A stretch of 64,000 nucleotides of DNA from Eucalyptus grandis (Eukaryota; Streptophyta; Magnoliopsida; Myrtales; Myrtaceae), in the NCBI RefSeq assembly GCF_016545825.1, contig NC_052613.1:52000112-52064111 (forward strand), in the 5' to 3' direction. The notes below the pieces were generated by a model. That model was not told where the DNA came from and made no database searches. It saw only the letters and a list, made by a program, of their open reading frames with translations. Made by a program: the position numbers and the translations under genes. This document shows, one piece after another, positions 1-12,417 of this stretch; within the stretch, counting starts at the first letter, position 1, and each line of letters begins with the position of its first letter.

Positions 1-518
1 AGCTATGAAGCATGGACATGTTGCACGTGCTTCCGTGTTGTGTCCGACACGTGTTGAAGCGTGTCGGACATGTCGACTTGCTTGGACACGCAATCAACAT
101 GTGTCAGATTTTTCAACACTTGGTCAATTTTTCTCAACACATTTTGACACGTGTGTCCAGAAGACGATAGAGGGTGGAGGTGAGGGCGAGGGAGCAAAGA
201 TGAGGCCACGAGCAACGGTGGGCCTGTGATGGTGAGAGAAAGAGCAAAGACTGAGGCGAGGGCCGCCACTATGATGCTACGATGGATTGGTGACAAGGCT
301 GCGACTACGAGGGAGGAAAGGCCAGAGGCAAGCTGGTGAATGATTGTGATGAGGATCGAGAGCGAGCAAAGATTGAGAGGAAGAGGAGAGGAAGGGGGTC
401 GTGCGGCGAGGAGGAGGAGGAGGGCGCTGGCTAAAGTTTTTGAGAAGGAAACTCAAAAAGAATAAAAAAAAAAAAAAAAAAATGGGGATTCTATGGAATT
501 GGCGTGATTTTTCTTTGG

Positions 519-1719
519 GAAAATTCCAAATAAGGATCCGAAGTGGACCAATTTTTTCAAATAAGGATCCGAAATTAACTTTGTGTTAGATAAAGACTTA
601 AAGTAGACTCATTATCTCAAATAAGGACTCGAAGTGATTGAATTAATTCCAAATAAGAACCTGACCTTGCCGGTCAACTAAATATTCGTCGGCTATCAAA
701 CATGTAACATTTATGACGACTGGAGTTTAGGCAATTTTGTCTTAAAAAATATAAGGAAAATTAACAAATCCTAAAATAGAAACCAAAAAAAAAAAAAAAA
801 AAAAAACCCTAGGTTTTCTACAATCTCCTCGTTCCTTGTACCCGTTCTTTGCAAAGTCAAAGGCTGAAGTTCTCCCTATTCATTGTACCCATCCTCCTTA
901 AAGTCGAAGACCTAAATTTTCCGCCAGTTGAGGTACGAATTAAAAAACAAGAAGAAAACCATATGCTTCTTTCTTTGTTTGCGGAGACCCAAATTATCCG
1001 AAGTTCTCCCTATTCATTGTACCCATCCTCCGCAAAGTCAAAGACTTAAATTCTCTGCTGGTTGAGGCACGAATTAAAAAACAAGAAGAAAACCATATGC
1101 TTCTTTCTTTGTTTGCGAAGACCCATGAATTAAAAAACAAGAAGAAAACCATATGTTTCTTTGTTTGTTTGCGGAGACCCAAATTCTCCGCCGGTTGAGG
1201 CATGAATTAAAAACAACAAGAAAACCATATGCGGAGATCCAAATTCTCCGCCGGTTGAGGCATGAATTAAAAAACAAGAAGAAAACTATATGCTTCTTTG
1301 TTTGTTTGCGGAGACCCAAATTCTCTGCCGGTCAAGCAAGGCGAGGAGCAAGGAGAATCGAGTCACAACGACGATTGGGCAATGATTTGGTTGAGGAATA
1401 ACAAGGGAGAAGAAAGAAGAAAATGTAAACATCTAAATAAATAACCTAAACTTAATTAATTTAAAATTTTTCATTTTTTTCCAATCACAAATTTCTGACA
1501 AAATTGCTCCTATTTTAATCGATGGAAAATTTCTACCGGTGAGCTAAGGTCCTTAATAGTGATTAACTCGATCACTTCAAGTTCTTATTTGATATAAAAT
1601 TCATTTCAGTCATTCTTTGAAATAATTGATCTACTTTGGGTTCTTATTTAACACAAAATTTACTTTTGGTCTTAATTTGATAAAATAGATTAATTTCGGA
1701 TCTTTATTTGGAATTTTTC
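519..1719. mobile_element. MULE-like non-autonomous element with long terminal inverted repeats
   Basis: About 170 bp at the left end (AAATTCCAAATAAGGATCCG...) returns as an imperfect reverse complement at about 1530-1719, including the repeated phrase 'AAATAAG-A-CCGAAGT'. The flanks ATTTTTCTTTGG (507-518) and ATTTTTCTTTTGG (1720-1732) look like a target duplication with one length difference. Long inverted repeats and a roughly 10-bp duplication suggest a Mutator-like element. There is no transposase. The interior carries the tandem repeat at 860-1340. Confidence 0.55.
860..1340 (+). repeat. Tandem repeat of about 60-100 bp units
   Basis: Phrases such as 'GCGGAGACCCAAATTCTCCG', 'GGTTGAGGCATGAATT' and 'AAGAAGAAAACCATATGCTT' recur about five times with internal deletions, so unit length varies. 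The short reading frames across it are by-products of the repeat. It lies wholly inside the element at 519-1719. Confidence 0.75.
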
Positions 1720-1940
1720 ATTTTTCTTTTGGAGAGAGAGGGAAGGTGGTGGGGGAGGAAAAAAAGAGAAATAAATTTGGGGGGGAGAGACGAGGGAAAG
1801 AAGGGAGTGGCGAGGGGGTTGATTTTTAATTTTGGAGAGAGGGGAAAGTGACACCGTGTCAGGTCATGGAAATAAAAGAGTAATAAATTTGGGGGTGGGG
1901 TTGGGATGTGTCAGGTGATGGAAATAAAAGAGAAATAAAT

Positions 1941-1971
1941 TTGGGGTTGGGGTTGGGGTTGGGGTTGGGGT
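1941..1971 (+). repeat. G-rich (TTGGGG)n repeat
   Basis: Five successive GGGG blocks are separated by TT. The pattern could form a G-quadruplex. It is not the usual plant telomere repeat TTTAGGG. Confidence 0.8.
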
Positions 1972-3429
1972 GGCAAGAGACGAGGGAAAGAAATGAGTTG
2001 GGGCAGGGGTTGAGGGTGGACCCAACGATGAGATCTTTTTTTAAATTGAAAAAATAAATAAAAAATAAATATTAATTTCAAAAAATAGAAATATTGAATG
2101 TTGAATGATAAATTTTGGTCATTATAGAAGATCATGAATTTATTTAAATAAGTTGATTCAAATTCCTTAGTTTCATTAATAATTTTTTATCAATTTATTA
2201 ATATTATTAGTGTAAATTCATTATAGAATTTTTTAATTAATTAATTATTTATAAATTTGAATCAAATTAATTAAAAATAAAAATATTCATTTAATATATA
2301 ATGTGTCTCAATATGTTAGAATTTTCTATTTTTAAGAAACAACGTGTTGACGTGTCGTGTCGTGTGTCATATGTCAATACTACTTAGGTTGGAAGAACCT
2401 CATTTGATTCTAACTGCATCATCGACAACCGTAAGAAGTGGAGGAAAGAATAGTGATATCTTAAATTCACATTGCTTTAAGATGACACAATGTACATGCA
2501 GAAGTTTTATTTCTTCTCTCATAACAATTGGAGTACCAAAAAGGTAAATAAGTACCCTCGGTACGGTGAACAATTACACACTTGATCCGGACATAGCAAG
2601 TTCAATGTTCAAACACATGGACGTGGCAACTCATGTGTAATTGTAGAGATTAGTCGAGCCAAAGTGTTTGAATATCACCTAGGGTGATCAATACTATGAT
2701 TGTTAACTTACTTATTATAGCGGGATCGTAGGGGATGAGGATGCGGAAATTGAGGTGTTGATTGAATGCAAGAAGAGGTGGATTCCAGTTTCCATGCAGA
2801 GAACCTTGCTCATGCGATTACATGTTTGGCTGCACAAACTAAATACTTTATTTAGTTTGGGTTTAGGCAAAGTTTTTGGGGAAATGTGAAAGACTTTAGC
2901 CTGAAGGGTTTTCGTGAAAAACAGAGATTGTATAGTACATATGTCTAAAATCGGCCAACTTGAAGCCAAATAATTTGGGTAAAAAATTATGAATAGAGAA
3001 AAACGTCCAAGAAAATACAATTCCACCAACGCAAATGACGTGAGTGATAGGTCTGAGTGAAGAGGGTGAGCTAACTGAGCGAAAACTAAGGAGGGCAAGC
3101 TAGTAAGCACGGAGTCAAGTAAGCGACGAATGAAGTGCAGCGTTGAGTGGGGGAATTATGCGAAGAGGCGGAGGCTCTTGTGCGAAACTTGGAGAAGGGA
3201 AAGTAGAGTCAGGGTTTTATCTTTCAAAAGGGGCAAAATTGGACTTTTAGTAAGCTTTTGAGAGCAAAAAAGGCAATTGACGAAATTTCATTAATTAATG
3301 GAATTCTCCTTCCGAAAAGGCTAAAAACTTAAGACAGGTGAGGACTTGCGTCAGACTTTTAGCTTTGCTAGGGCTAGTTTTCACTAAGGTAGGGGCAAAA
3401 AACTTTATGAAAAACTCTCAATTTTTACT

Positions 3430-3861
3430 AAAGGTCTTTTAAGGCTCAAAGACACAAATAATTCTTAAATTTTGACCCAATACGCAATATGATCAATAAA
3501 TTTTAACCTAATATGTAATGTCATCTATTAACTTTTAATTTATTTAATATGGTCTTTAAATTTTTAACACATATTCAATTTAATTTCTAGACCGCATAAA
3601 ATGTTCAATGTTGTTGTTGAACTTAAATTAATAAAATGACAATATTGAATATTTACAATCTAAAGATTAAATTGAATATATACCCAAAGTCTAGGGATCA
3701 TATTGAACAAATCAAAAGTTTATAAATAATATTGCATATTATGCTAAAATCTAGGGATCCCATTAAATAAATTTATAACTTGAAAACAATATTATATATT
3801 TAGTTAAAGTTTAGGAACTATTTATATCATTATCTTTTAAGGATCAATTTGTATGTCCCTT
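3430..3861. mobile_element. Small element with long inverted repeats upstream of MATE copy 1
   Basis: The left half ('...AATTTTGACCCAATACGCAAT...') returns as the reverse complement of the right half ('...AAAGTTTAGGAACTATT...'). The ends read AAAGG/AAGGGA-type on both strands. It is AT-rich and non-coding. The same element is at 16960-17391 upstream of MATE copy 2, so it was present before the duplication. It ends about 300 bases before the start codon, so it sits in the promoter region. Confidence 0.55.
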
Positions 3862-4055
3862 AACATTGACAGTGATGTTTCCCTTTTGCTGTACTTTAAT
3901 GTTTTATTTTTGCAAACTGATAAAATGCAACTTGGACCTCCCTAACTCTCATATAAAATTCCCAACCACTATTCATACGTGTAGTAAAAATGATTATAAT
4001 CTATAGTCCCCCACATCATGCCGAAGGCTACCATCCTACTCTCTGTTTCAGTCTT

Positions 4056-4062
4056 TATATAG
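4056..4062 (+). promoter_or_regulatory. TATA box of MATE copy 1
   Basis: TATATAG lies 97 bases upstream of the ATG and is conserved at 17590-17596 before copy 2. A CT-rich leader follows at once, which is common for plant 5' UTRs. Confidence 0.6.
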
Positions 4063-4063
4063 T

Positions 4064-4068
<5 letters not shown>

Positions 4069-4106
<38 letters not shown>
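4069..4106 (+). repeat. (TC)n microsatellite in the 5' leader of MATE copy 1
   Basis: An uninterrupted TC tract of about 19 units lies between the TATA box and the ATG. In copy 2 the same place has a short TC tract followed by a CG tract (17616-17630), so the leader differs between the duplicates. Confidence 0.95.
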
Positions 4107-4108
<2 letters not shown>

Positions 4109-4158
4109 GGCAGCTGAATCAGCGACAACACTAAGATTGCTACTGCTGCTGCTGAATC

Positions 4159-7100
4159 ATGGAGAACGGTAAGCAGCCACTCCTCTCGCCAGCCGAGACG
4201 GTGGACCAAGCTGATCATTATGTCGGCGGCAGCGGTGGCGGTGGCGGCGGCAACCATGCCCGTGACCAGCAGGTGATCATTGCGCACCAGCCGCCCTCAA
4301 CCACTGTCAACGACGCCTTCACCTTCACACCACAGGCCGACGACATTCCCCCGATCAAGGGGCCCTGCGACTTCCTCCGGGAGTTTGCCAGGGAGTCCAA
4401 GAAGCTGTGGTTCCTTGCTGGCCCAGCCATCTTCACCTCCCTCTGCCGGTACTCCCTTGGTGCCATCACCCAGGTCTTCGCTGGCCACGTCGGCACCCTC
4501 GAGCTCGCCGCCGTCTCTGTCGAGAACTCTGTCATCGCCGGCTTCTCCATGGGTATCATGGTATATCTGTAGATTATGCGTTCGCGTATCACTGTAACTG
4601 ACATGACTATAGTACAAATGCCCACATCTCAGTTCTGCGCGCAGAAGATAAAATGATTTTTTTCTTAAATAAGTTCCGAGAATCCACACATATAGCTTAG
4701 TCCGATTGTCGGTTCGGGTTCGCGTGCCGTGTACAGGATAATGAATATGCTTGCAATGAATCTGGCAGCTTGGGATGGGAAGCGCGCTAGAGACGCTGTG
4801 CGGGCAGGCTTACGGGGCGGGGCAGTTGGACATGATGGGCATATACCTGCAGCGCTCCTGGGTCATCCTCAACACGACGGCAGTAGCGCTGTGCTTCTTG
4901 TACATCTTTGCGGCGAAGCTCCTGCGGCTTATAGGGCAGACGGAGGCGATCTCGGAGGAGGCTGGGATGTTCGCGATCTGGATGATCCCGCAGCTGTTCA
5001 TGTACGCGATGAACTTTCCAATCGCCAAGTTCCTGCAGGCGCAGAGCAAGATCATGGTGATGGCGGTCGTCGCCGGGGTGGTGCTGGTGCTCCACACCGT
5101 GTTCAGTTGGCTGCTGATGCTGAAGCTCGGGTGGGGGCTCGTCGGGGCCGCCGTCGTGCTCGACGCCTCGTGGGTGGTCATCGTGGCAGCCCTGCTCGCC
5201 TACATATTCAGCGGCACGTGCGGGAGGGCGTGGACGGGGTTCTCCTGGAAGGCATTCGAGAACCTGTGGGGGTTCGTGAGGCTGTCCCTCGCTTCGGCCG
5301 TCATGCTCTGGTAACAAGTTTCGCTTAACATCTTAACGATCACTGTCGCTGCGAACTCATCTTTTAACATCCCTAGCATTAGGGTAGCGGTTGCTAGCTA
5401 GAGAACAAGCTACAGATGCGTTTAGGGCCAGTTCGAATTCTGCAAACAAGACTTGTCAAAACAGTGAAGACTAATGGTTAGCGACGGTGAAGACTAATGG
5501 TTAGCATTAGGGTCGTGGTTGCCCGCCTTCCTCGGTGTTTCATAGAACGGTGAAGACTAATGGTTAGCGACAAAATAGACGTGTCAAAACACGCTGTCTT
5601 CTCCTCCTTCTACCTCTACCAGTCTTGAACATTGACAAGTGAGGGAAGCTTTGACGGTGGACTTTTCTGCTCTCCACCTAGAGACGAGCCGGCCATTTTG
5701 GAATTCGACGGGGTCAATGCACGATTTTTAAACCACGTAGGCCATTCATTATTGGAATCTCGCGGACGATGGAGATACAGATGGTCTGCCGTGTTCCGTG
5801 CTCATCTCATATGCATAAAGATGCTTTTACCTTAAAGTCATCGGAAAAAGATTTTATAGAAAATGAAGAGGACCAGCAGAGAGTTTACCTCGACCTTTAA
5901 TTACATATGTCTTAATCATATAATTAGATTGAGGGGAGTTAATGCAGCATTTGTGAGACGTAACCTTTGAAATTGACATCTCTACAATTGAATTTCACGT
6001 GCCTTTTTCTTTTCATTTCTTTTTTTATCTTCTTGTTGTGGCAGCTTGGAGGTTTGGTATTACATGGCGCTCATTCTCTTCGCGGGTTACTTGAAGAATG
6101 CGGAGGTTTCGGTGGACGCCTTGTCCATCTGGTATAGTTCTTCCCCATCCTTATTTAAGCCTTCTTTCTTCTGGGTTATCAATTCATTCTTGAGAAGCAA
6201 AATGGCCAGATCAGTTGAGAAATGCAATAAATACGAATGATTGGAGTGGGGACATGTCAATTTAATTTCGAACCATTTTCTATACGGCCTCTAAAATTAG
6301 CCTGCTTTTTTCTTTGGCAGCATTTTCTTTTTTTTCTCTTTTCGTTCTTTTCGAGGAGAAGAAAAAAAGCGGCTTTCGATATCACTGACGATTCCAAAGT
6401 GAGAAAACAGGGTTACAATCTGTGTCGCTTCCTGCAAGGACCGTAATTGACTAACGATAGCAATACATAGGCCCCATTACCAAACCTAGGAAAATAATCT
6501 CCAAACCTAGAATGGCGGTGACTGTTCGGTTCACTCCAGCTCTTCTCGATAAGGACAATCGTTATCCATATGTCCCACGTTTTGCTTCTAGAACTGGGTT
6601 TACTAGGAATTGTTCTGTAGTGATGAATCAAGGCTAAAGTTCCACGAGATTTTCCATTGAAGATGCAAAGTTTAAGAAATTCTTTAGATGCGCCTGAGGT
6701 TTCATGCGTTTTCACCTGATTTGCCCTCGTGAGTTTAGTTATCTTTTACAGTAGAGATTGGCTGAATTAGCACGCATATATATATATATATATAACACCA
6801 GATATCAAGTGATGTGATCTTGAAGTGCCCACCTACCAGTTTGAAAGAGAGACAGAGAGAGATTGAATCACCATGGAACGCGAGAATATGGCATTTGCTT
6901 GATTTGCACTGATAACCTATTCGGTTTCTGTGACATCACGAGTTGAGAAGTACGATAAGGTTTCATCTGCTGAAAAGTCAACTTATTTCTAGGATGTGCA
7001 CTGTTCTCTTTACCTGTAGGTTCAATTGATTGGCAAGGTTCCATCGTCATTAGTCGTTCGTCGTTTTTCTCCAATGTTTTTGTAGAGCACCAAACATCCC

Positions 7101-8388
7101 ATCATTGCTCAGATGAAATATCTTACTCTCATCTTTCTTCTTTGTCGTGTATTCGTTGTCTTCTTCTATTTCTCGTTCAGTTAAAGGAGAACGGTAAAGC
7201 TGCATTTTTTTAAGACAGGGATTTGTTATGAGTTGCGTATATAGGACCCACAAACATGACACAGATGTTTCTATTCGGTAACTGTAGTACACATTTTTTG
7301 GTTGTTTACACTTGGTAACAGGGTTAAAATGTAATTGGATAAGAGCAATGTGATTGAGGGCGCAGTTTGATTCTTGGTTCTGATGTTTGATTTGAGGCAC
7401 TGTATCTGATGTTGCAGCATGAACATACTGGGATGGACACTCATGGCGGCTCTTGGAATGAATGCAGCCATAAGGTTGGTACTAGAATCGTAGGCCCTCG
7501 GAAAAATCTCTCTCTGCATCTGAAATGGTTCCCTGGTCATGCAGTGTGAGGGTGTCAAATGAACTCGGAGCAGCTCATCCAAGAACAGCAAAGTTCTCGC
7601 TCATAGTGGCAGTGATCTCCTCGTTCATGGTTGGTCTGGTCTTGTCGGCGATCTTGCTTGCCACTCAGGACGTATATCCATCCCTATTCTCCAGCGACTC
7701 ATCCGTCCAGGCTCTGGTCAAGGAGCTCACGCCAGTGCTGGCCTTGTGCATCGTCATCAATAACTTCCAACCAGTGCTCTCGGGTAGATTTGCCAGTCTT
7801 TCTCTCCTCTTTTTAGCTCTCACTTTGCCAACTACACAAGTCTTAAATGTGCGACGGTGCTCCTACTCTTTCTTAACAGGCGTGGCCGTTGGAGCTGGAT
7901 GGCAAGCCGCAGTCGCATATGTGAACATTGCTTGCTATTATCTGTTTGGAGTTCCCCTGGGTCTGATCTTTGGCTTTAAGCTAGACTGGGGTGTCAAGGT
8001 AAGTTTCCTTTCAAGCTCAATCATCTTGGAAGTAACAGTTCGACTCTTTGCAGTAATTTTACCGCTGATTTGATAAACTAAAAGCAATGCGAGATAGTCA
8101 AAGCTGATCGCTCATTGATATGCAGGGGATCTGGTGCGGAATGTTGATGGGTACAGTAGTGCAAACATGTGTGCTCGTCTTCATGGTTTATAGGACGAAC
8201 TGGAACAAAGAGGTAAAACGGCTTCTTTATGCCTCTGTATGTTCAACGATATGAATGCTTCAGGAATAGGTTGAAGCTCATCGCTGTCTCTGCGCTTTCA
8301 GGCTTCTATTGCTGAAGAAAGAATAAAAAGATGGAGAGGTCCTTCTGAAGACCAGCGACTCGCAGCAGCGAACGACTTAGAGAAATGA
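4159..8388 (+). CDS. MATE efflux transporter, DETOXIFICATION 29/30-like, copy 1
   Basis: Multidrug and toxic compound extrusion family: a cation-coupled antiporter for small organic compounds, usually in the vacuolar or plasma membrane. Exons by GT-AG and reading-frame fit are 4159-4560, 4769-5310, 6045-6131, 7418-7474, 7545-7783, 7880-7998, 8126-8212 and 8302-8388. They total 1620 bases, or 539 codons plus stop TGA. Residues 1-90 are a soluble tail with a glycine run. Twelve membrane segments in two MatE halves follow. Visible family motifs are GSALETLCGQAYGAGQ (138-153), RVSNELGAAHPR (365-376) and QPVLSGVAVGAGWQ (438-451). From memory it most resembles Arabidopsis DTX29/DTX30; substrate is unknown. 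The ATG is the first after the TATA box and is conserved in copy 2. No frameshift or internal stop is seen, so the gene appears functional. Confidence 0.93.
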
Positions 8389-9670
8389 AACGGAGCCCAA
8401 TAACTCACCAGGAACGAAAGAATTTTGGCGGAGATGACCCTCATTGTAGCCAGTCGTAATTTGACCAGGCAACTCATGAGATGCGAGTATCCATCGCCGG
8501 ATTCATTTGCTGTTCAACAAATTATGACGGCTTTTCGAGATTTGATTGGCCCCCAAATTTCAAGAGAAACCTCGGTCGCACGAGTTATTTAGTCATTCTG
8601 AGTCCATTGCAATATTTAACAAGCCATTTTATGTTTTTTTTCATCTCGCTAGTGATTGAAAATCTTGGTTGATCAATCATCCTTAATTTGAAATACTAAT
8701 TCTTCATGCCTATACTCTGTCCAGAAAATCAATTCGCAGCATCATGGGAAGCCCAGAGGAGCCAGAATCACATGGAAATGTGAATGTCATTACTCAAGAA
8801 CTGTAGTCACTGCACTCAAACGCGCATTCAGTCCTCATAAAGCGTACCTAAGTTTATGCAGAATTACGTATTACTTGCCCACTCATTAACGGGAAGAGTA
8901 ACGCAAAGAAGATGCCGTGTTTTACTGTTTTGCAATTAAGTCCTGATTCTTCAGAACATGAGAACCAGAACAAAGTCCCCCTCTCACTTCCCTGATCTTG
9001 CCCAGCACTCCGTAACTTCAACTACTATGTCCGACTCTTGCCAACTGATTTCCAACTCCTCCGGCAGCAATTGTATTCGTCACGACCAAAAGAAAGGGAA
9101 AGAAGGAACAGCAAAAGTATAAATGAGAAAGAAGGAACAGCAAAAGTATAAATGAGCCATCTGTGCGATTCCGTTATTGATATTCTGCTGCGTGAGAAAT
9201 ACGAGGGATTAAATATACCGGCCCTCGCTTGAACGATAGTGTCGCCCAGAAATCATTAGCCAACAAGTATCGCTCGGAATCTACATTAATTTACAACGAC
9301 AATTTTGAACGCTCAAAAAATATGCTTCTCATGTTTGGTGACATTTTTTAGGATGATAGATTATCTATTCTGAAGTTACAAACTCGTCTAATTGAGCCTG
9401 CAAGTTCATTTTTGAAAACTCAAGTGGTGATCATCCCTACACTTGGGTAAGACAGATGAATTACTGCATTGAAACAGTATGGTTCGATGCGTCGCTTGAA
9501 GGTTAAGATCCTAAGGGTCCAAAAATGCTGAATTTAACTAGAGTTGATGACACCGCAAAAACCAAGGTTTGGCAGGTCCATGAATGCACCACACGAAATG
9601 AATCCAAAGAAAAAACACAAAAAAATTAAGAAAAAAACGCTTGGAAAAAGAGAGAGAGAGAGAAATGAAG
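8389..9670 (+). other. 3' flank of MATE copy 1, no gene
   Basis: This stretch should contain the native 3' UTR. It is collinear with 31569-31877, 33948-34249 and 39235-40540 behind copy 2, where insertions split it. A 29-base direct duplication (GAAGGAACAGCAAAAGTATA...) at about 9102-9155 is private to this copy. No coding sequence is recognised. Confidence 0.6.
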
Positions 9671-9935
9671 GGATAATGCATTGAAAATCCTAAATTTTGT
9701 TACGAAAGCATACTTAAGTCCTAAAACTCATATAAAATGAAATCAAGTCATGAAACTTATTAAATTGGTGTAATTGAGCCCTTTCGTTAATTCCGTCTAA
9801 CTTGGCTAACGGAAAATGCTAGTATGGTTTATTTCTCTCTATCCAATGTGGCGATAATGTATTTAATATAATGTCGTTTTGGTCAAAATCTAATTTTTTT
9901 AATATAGTTTTATTCAAATTCGATTAAAAATAACT

Positions 9936-9983
<48 letters not shown>

Positions 9984-10312
9984 TCGCTGCCAAATTTCCC
10001 ACCTTTTTTAATTGTAATTTAGCTTTTTTAAATTTAATTTAAATAATTTTTGTATTAAAAATTAGATTTATATCAAAACGACATCATTCTAATCTTATAT
10101 TTTACGTTGTAGTCGTTATCGTCACTTCGCAAAGAGAAAATATTAAAAAAATTTATGTCAACATTTTCTGTTAGCCAAGTTGGACAAAATTAACGAAATG
10201 ACTCGATTGTATCAATTTAATGAGGTTTAAGACTTGATTATACTTTTTATAAGTTTGAGGAGTTAATTGTAATTTCATGATAAGTTTTAAAACTTTCGGT
10301 GCACTTATTTCC
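9671..10312. mobile_element. MULE-like MITE with about 150-bp inverted repeats (unit A copy)
   Basis: The left end ('AATCCTAAATTTTGTTACGA' ... 'CTAACTTGGCTAACGGAAAA') returns as the reverse complement at about 10155-10312 ('TTTTCTGTTAGCCAAGTTGG' ...). It is AT-rich and has no coding sequence. The orthologous insertion is at 40541-41563 in unit B, so it predates the duplication. A (GA)n tract lies inside. Confidence 0.6.
9941..9981 (+). repeat. (GA)n microsatellite
   Basis: About 20 GA units, with a counterpart at 41225-41268 in the duplicated MITE. Confidence 0.95.
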
Positions 10313-11350
10313 AAATTGAAAGAAAAAGAAAAATAGTGAAAAGATGTGGCTAAAGCCAAGTGTGCAAAAAAAAGAAGAAAAAAGCAAAAAATTTCCCCAA
10401 CAGAGCAGTGATCTCTCAAGTTTTGGAAAGATCGGTATTGGATTCTCGTGGTCAATAAAGGATCTAAATGAGATCGCCGATGAAAGAGAAGATTGGTAAC
10501 AATGCTAAGGTGATCACCAACTCTAAACACCTCCAACGAATTTTTTTAGCCTAACTAATCTTTCCATTTCTTAAACCTGCATTACATTTTATTTTTTTTT
10601 ATAAATTCTCTTAGATTATGGCTCCTTAATTAACGTAGGAGCTTCAAATGGAAAAAAAATTGCTCGAAGAAGTTTAGACAATATTGTTTCTATCTCATTT
10701 TGAAGGGGTCTTTATTTGTAAACTTGGCGAAGATTATAAATAAAGAATATTTCTTCAAAATCATAAATTGAAATAATCTTTTTTGATGAGCCGTAGGCCA
10801 AGTATAGACAAAAGACTTCTAAGATTGGTAAGCTTGTACTGCTTGCTAGAAACCTCAAACCCTTGTTGAGTGTTTTCTTCTTTTCCAACATTACTTGTTG
10901 GGATGAAATAGCCTTCTAAATGAGAGTGAGCCAAAAGCCCTTCAAACTAAAACTCTTTCATTTAGCATTTCTAAGAAGTCCACATTATGTGTGAAAATTA
11001 TCTTAATGATGATGCTCCAAGTAGAAATTTGGTGATGCATAGTAAAATCGTTATGCATAAACCTCAATCAAGTTGATAGACCCCAATGAATCTTGAAATG
11101 TACATTCCAGAATAGCGTTAGCATCAGCATTTTTATCACATTCCACTTCTTCACATTACATTTCATATTAGAAAATGGGGGTGGATTCATTGAGATCCAC
11201 ATTCCTAACAAAAAGATTCATTTCATTATGTTGTGTTTGCATAGTCAAAATTTAGGTATCATTTTCTCCAAAAGAAACATTTGCAAGCTTATTTTTAAAG
11301 AGAGGCATTTGTTGATACATAAATTTTGACAATGTATTTAGCCATTTATT
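10313..11350. other. AT-rich spacer, no gene
   Basis: Up to 10938 this matches 41564-42180 of unit B; beyond that it has no counterpart in the window. The short frames here lack any recognisable domain. Confidence 0.5.
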
Positions 11351-11871
11351 AGGAGAATTATCAAAAAAGTCATAAACTTATTGCAATTGTGTCAATTTAG
11401 TCATTTTGGCCAATTTTGGCTAATTTGAACAATTTTTTTAATAATAATTTATTTTCTTAATTTTTTTATTAATTTTTATCTCTCTCTTTTCTTTTCTTTT
11501 TCCCTTCTTCCTTCTTCCTCTAACTAGGCTCAACCTCGCCGGCCACTTTGGTGAGGGCGAGGCTGAGCCTTGCTAGATCTGGTAAGGCCTCGTCGACCCT
11601 TGCGTTTGGTTGGCAACAACCAACCAAAGGAAGAAGGAAAATGGAGGGTAAAAAAAGAGAAACAAAGAAAAAAATTAATTAAAACACTTGAAAATATAAA
11701 ATATTATTAAAAAAATTATCTATGTCTGTACCAACCAGCCAAAATTAGTTAGATGGATTGAATTAGTACATATGCAAAAGGTTTAGAACTAAATTGACAA
11801 GAAAAAAAGTTTATGACTAAGTTGACATAATTATAATAAATTTAAGATTTTTTTGGTAATTTTCTCACTAT
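11351..11871. mobile_element. MULE-like MITE with GC-rich core
   Basis: The left end ('GAGAATTATCAAAAAAGTCA' ... 'CCAATTTTGGCTAATTTGAA') and right end ('CCAGCCAAAATTAGTT' ... 'GATTTTTTTGGTAATTTTCTC') are reverse complements over about 110 bases. The core at about 11520-11610 has 'GGTGAGGGCGAGGCTGAGCC' and 'TAGATCTGGTAAGGC', the same kind of GC-rich module as in the elements at 16037 and 21916. No clear target duplication was found. Confidence 0.6.
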
Positions 11872-12295
11872 TCATCACATGGAAAATTAGGGATCATTCT
11901 CTACCTCTAATAAAAAAATTATTAATTTACATTTGCATAGTATTAAATCCACATAAATTGCATTTTGATTGGATAGGTGCCGTAAGGCTTTGAGTTTAAT
12001 TTAATATTCTAGATTAGGCTCGCAAGAAAGTGAAAATCGGAACAAGCCCATGGAAGATTTATAGTGACCAAAAATCACGTGGGGTGCGCATGGGGTACCA
12101 GACTAAGGAAGTGGGTTCTTTGATAAAAACTTAGAAGGAGACAAAGCTTATCCTTTGAAAATCTTTTCCTGCCATGAAAAGAAAGAAGCGGCAATTATGG
12201 GCACATGATATATGGTCAAGAATATGATGTCGAAAGCATGCACATATATAGAAGGAGGAAATGACAAGAAAAAATTGGGTGACAGTTTTAGATAT
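11872..12295. other. AT-rich spacer, no gene
   Basis: Nothing recognisable apart from AT-rich sequence. Confidence 0.4.
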
Positions 12296-12417
12296 ATAGT
12301 GAGAGTAATAGTTTATTTTAGAGCATAAAAAAATTAAATAATAAAAAAATTATAAATTATTGTACGGTCCACTTATATAAAAATTTATGACTCACAATAA
12401 ACTGTTATTCTCACAAT
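12296..12417. mobile_element. Short MITE-like inverted repeat
   Basis: GTGAGAGTAATAGTTTATTT at the left faces AATAAACTGTTATTCTCAC at the right, leaving about 60 AT-rich bases between. The arms are about 30 bases with some mismatches. It is probably a miniature DNA transposon; superfamily is not determined. Confidence 0.5.

Larger units (their letters stand above)
1..2387. repeat. Unclassified dispersed repeat (family X), interrupted copy
   Basis: The left end (1-150) is dense in GTGTCGGACA-like words. The right end (about 2190-2387) is AT-rich and closes with a GTGTCGTGTCGTGTGTC block and AATACTACT. The same two ends occur in reverse orientation at 12712-13446, which defines a dispersed repeat. 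The interior at 150-518 is purine-rich, and 1720-2150 holds G-rich runs; no conserved protein is seen. The copy is enlarged by the element at 519-1719. Superfamily is undetermined, and the left end may lie outside the window. Confidence 0.5.
2388..10938 (+). repeat. Duplication unit A (carries MATE copy 1)
   Basis: This segment is collinear with 14283-42180 once the insertions private to the second unit are removed. Homology starts near GGTTGG at 2388/14283 and ends at GAGCCAAAAGC at 10938/42180. It covers about 1.8 kb upstream of the gene, all exons and introns, and about 2.5 kb downstream. The left edge coincides with the end of repeat family X, so the true breakpoint could lie further left. 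The stretch 2388-3429 upstream of the gene shows no gene. Confidence 0.85.

Noticed and set aside
2715..3110. 131-codon - strand frame in the upstream region of MATE copy 1
   Set aside because: The collinear region before MATE copy 2 (about 15490-15905) does not keep the frame.
4787..5317. Long - strand frame opposite MATE exon 2 (also at 18306-18836)
   Set aside because: Antisense shadow of a GC-rich coding exon.
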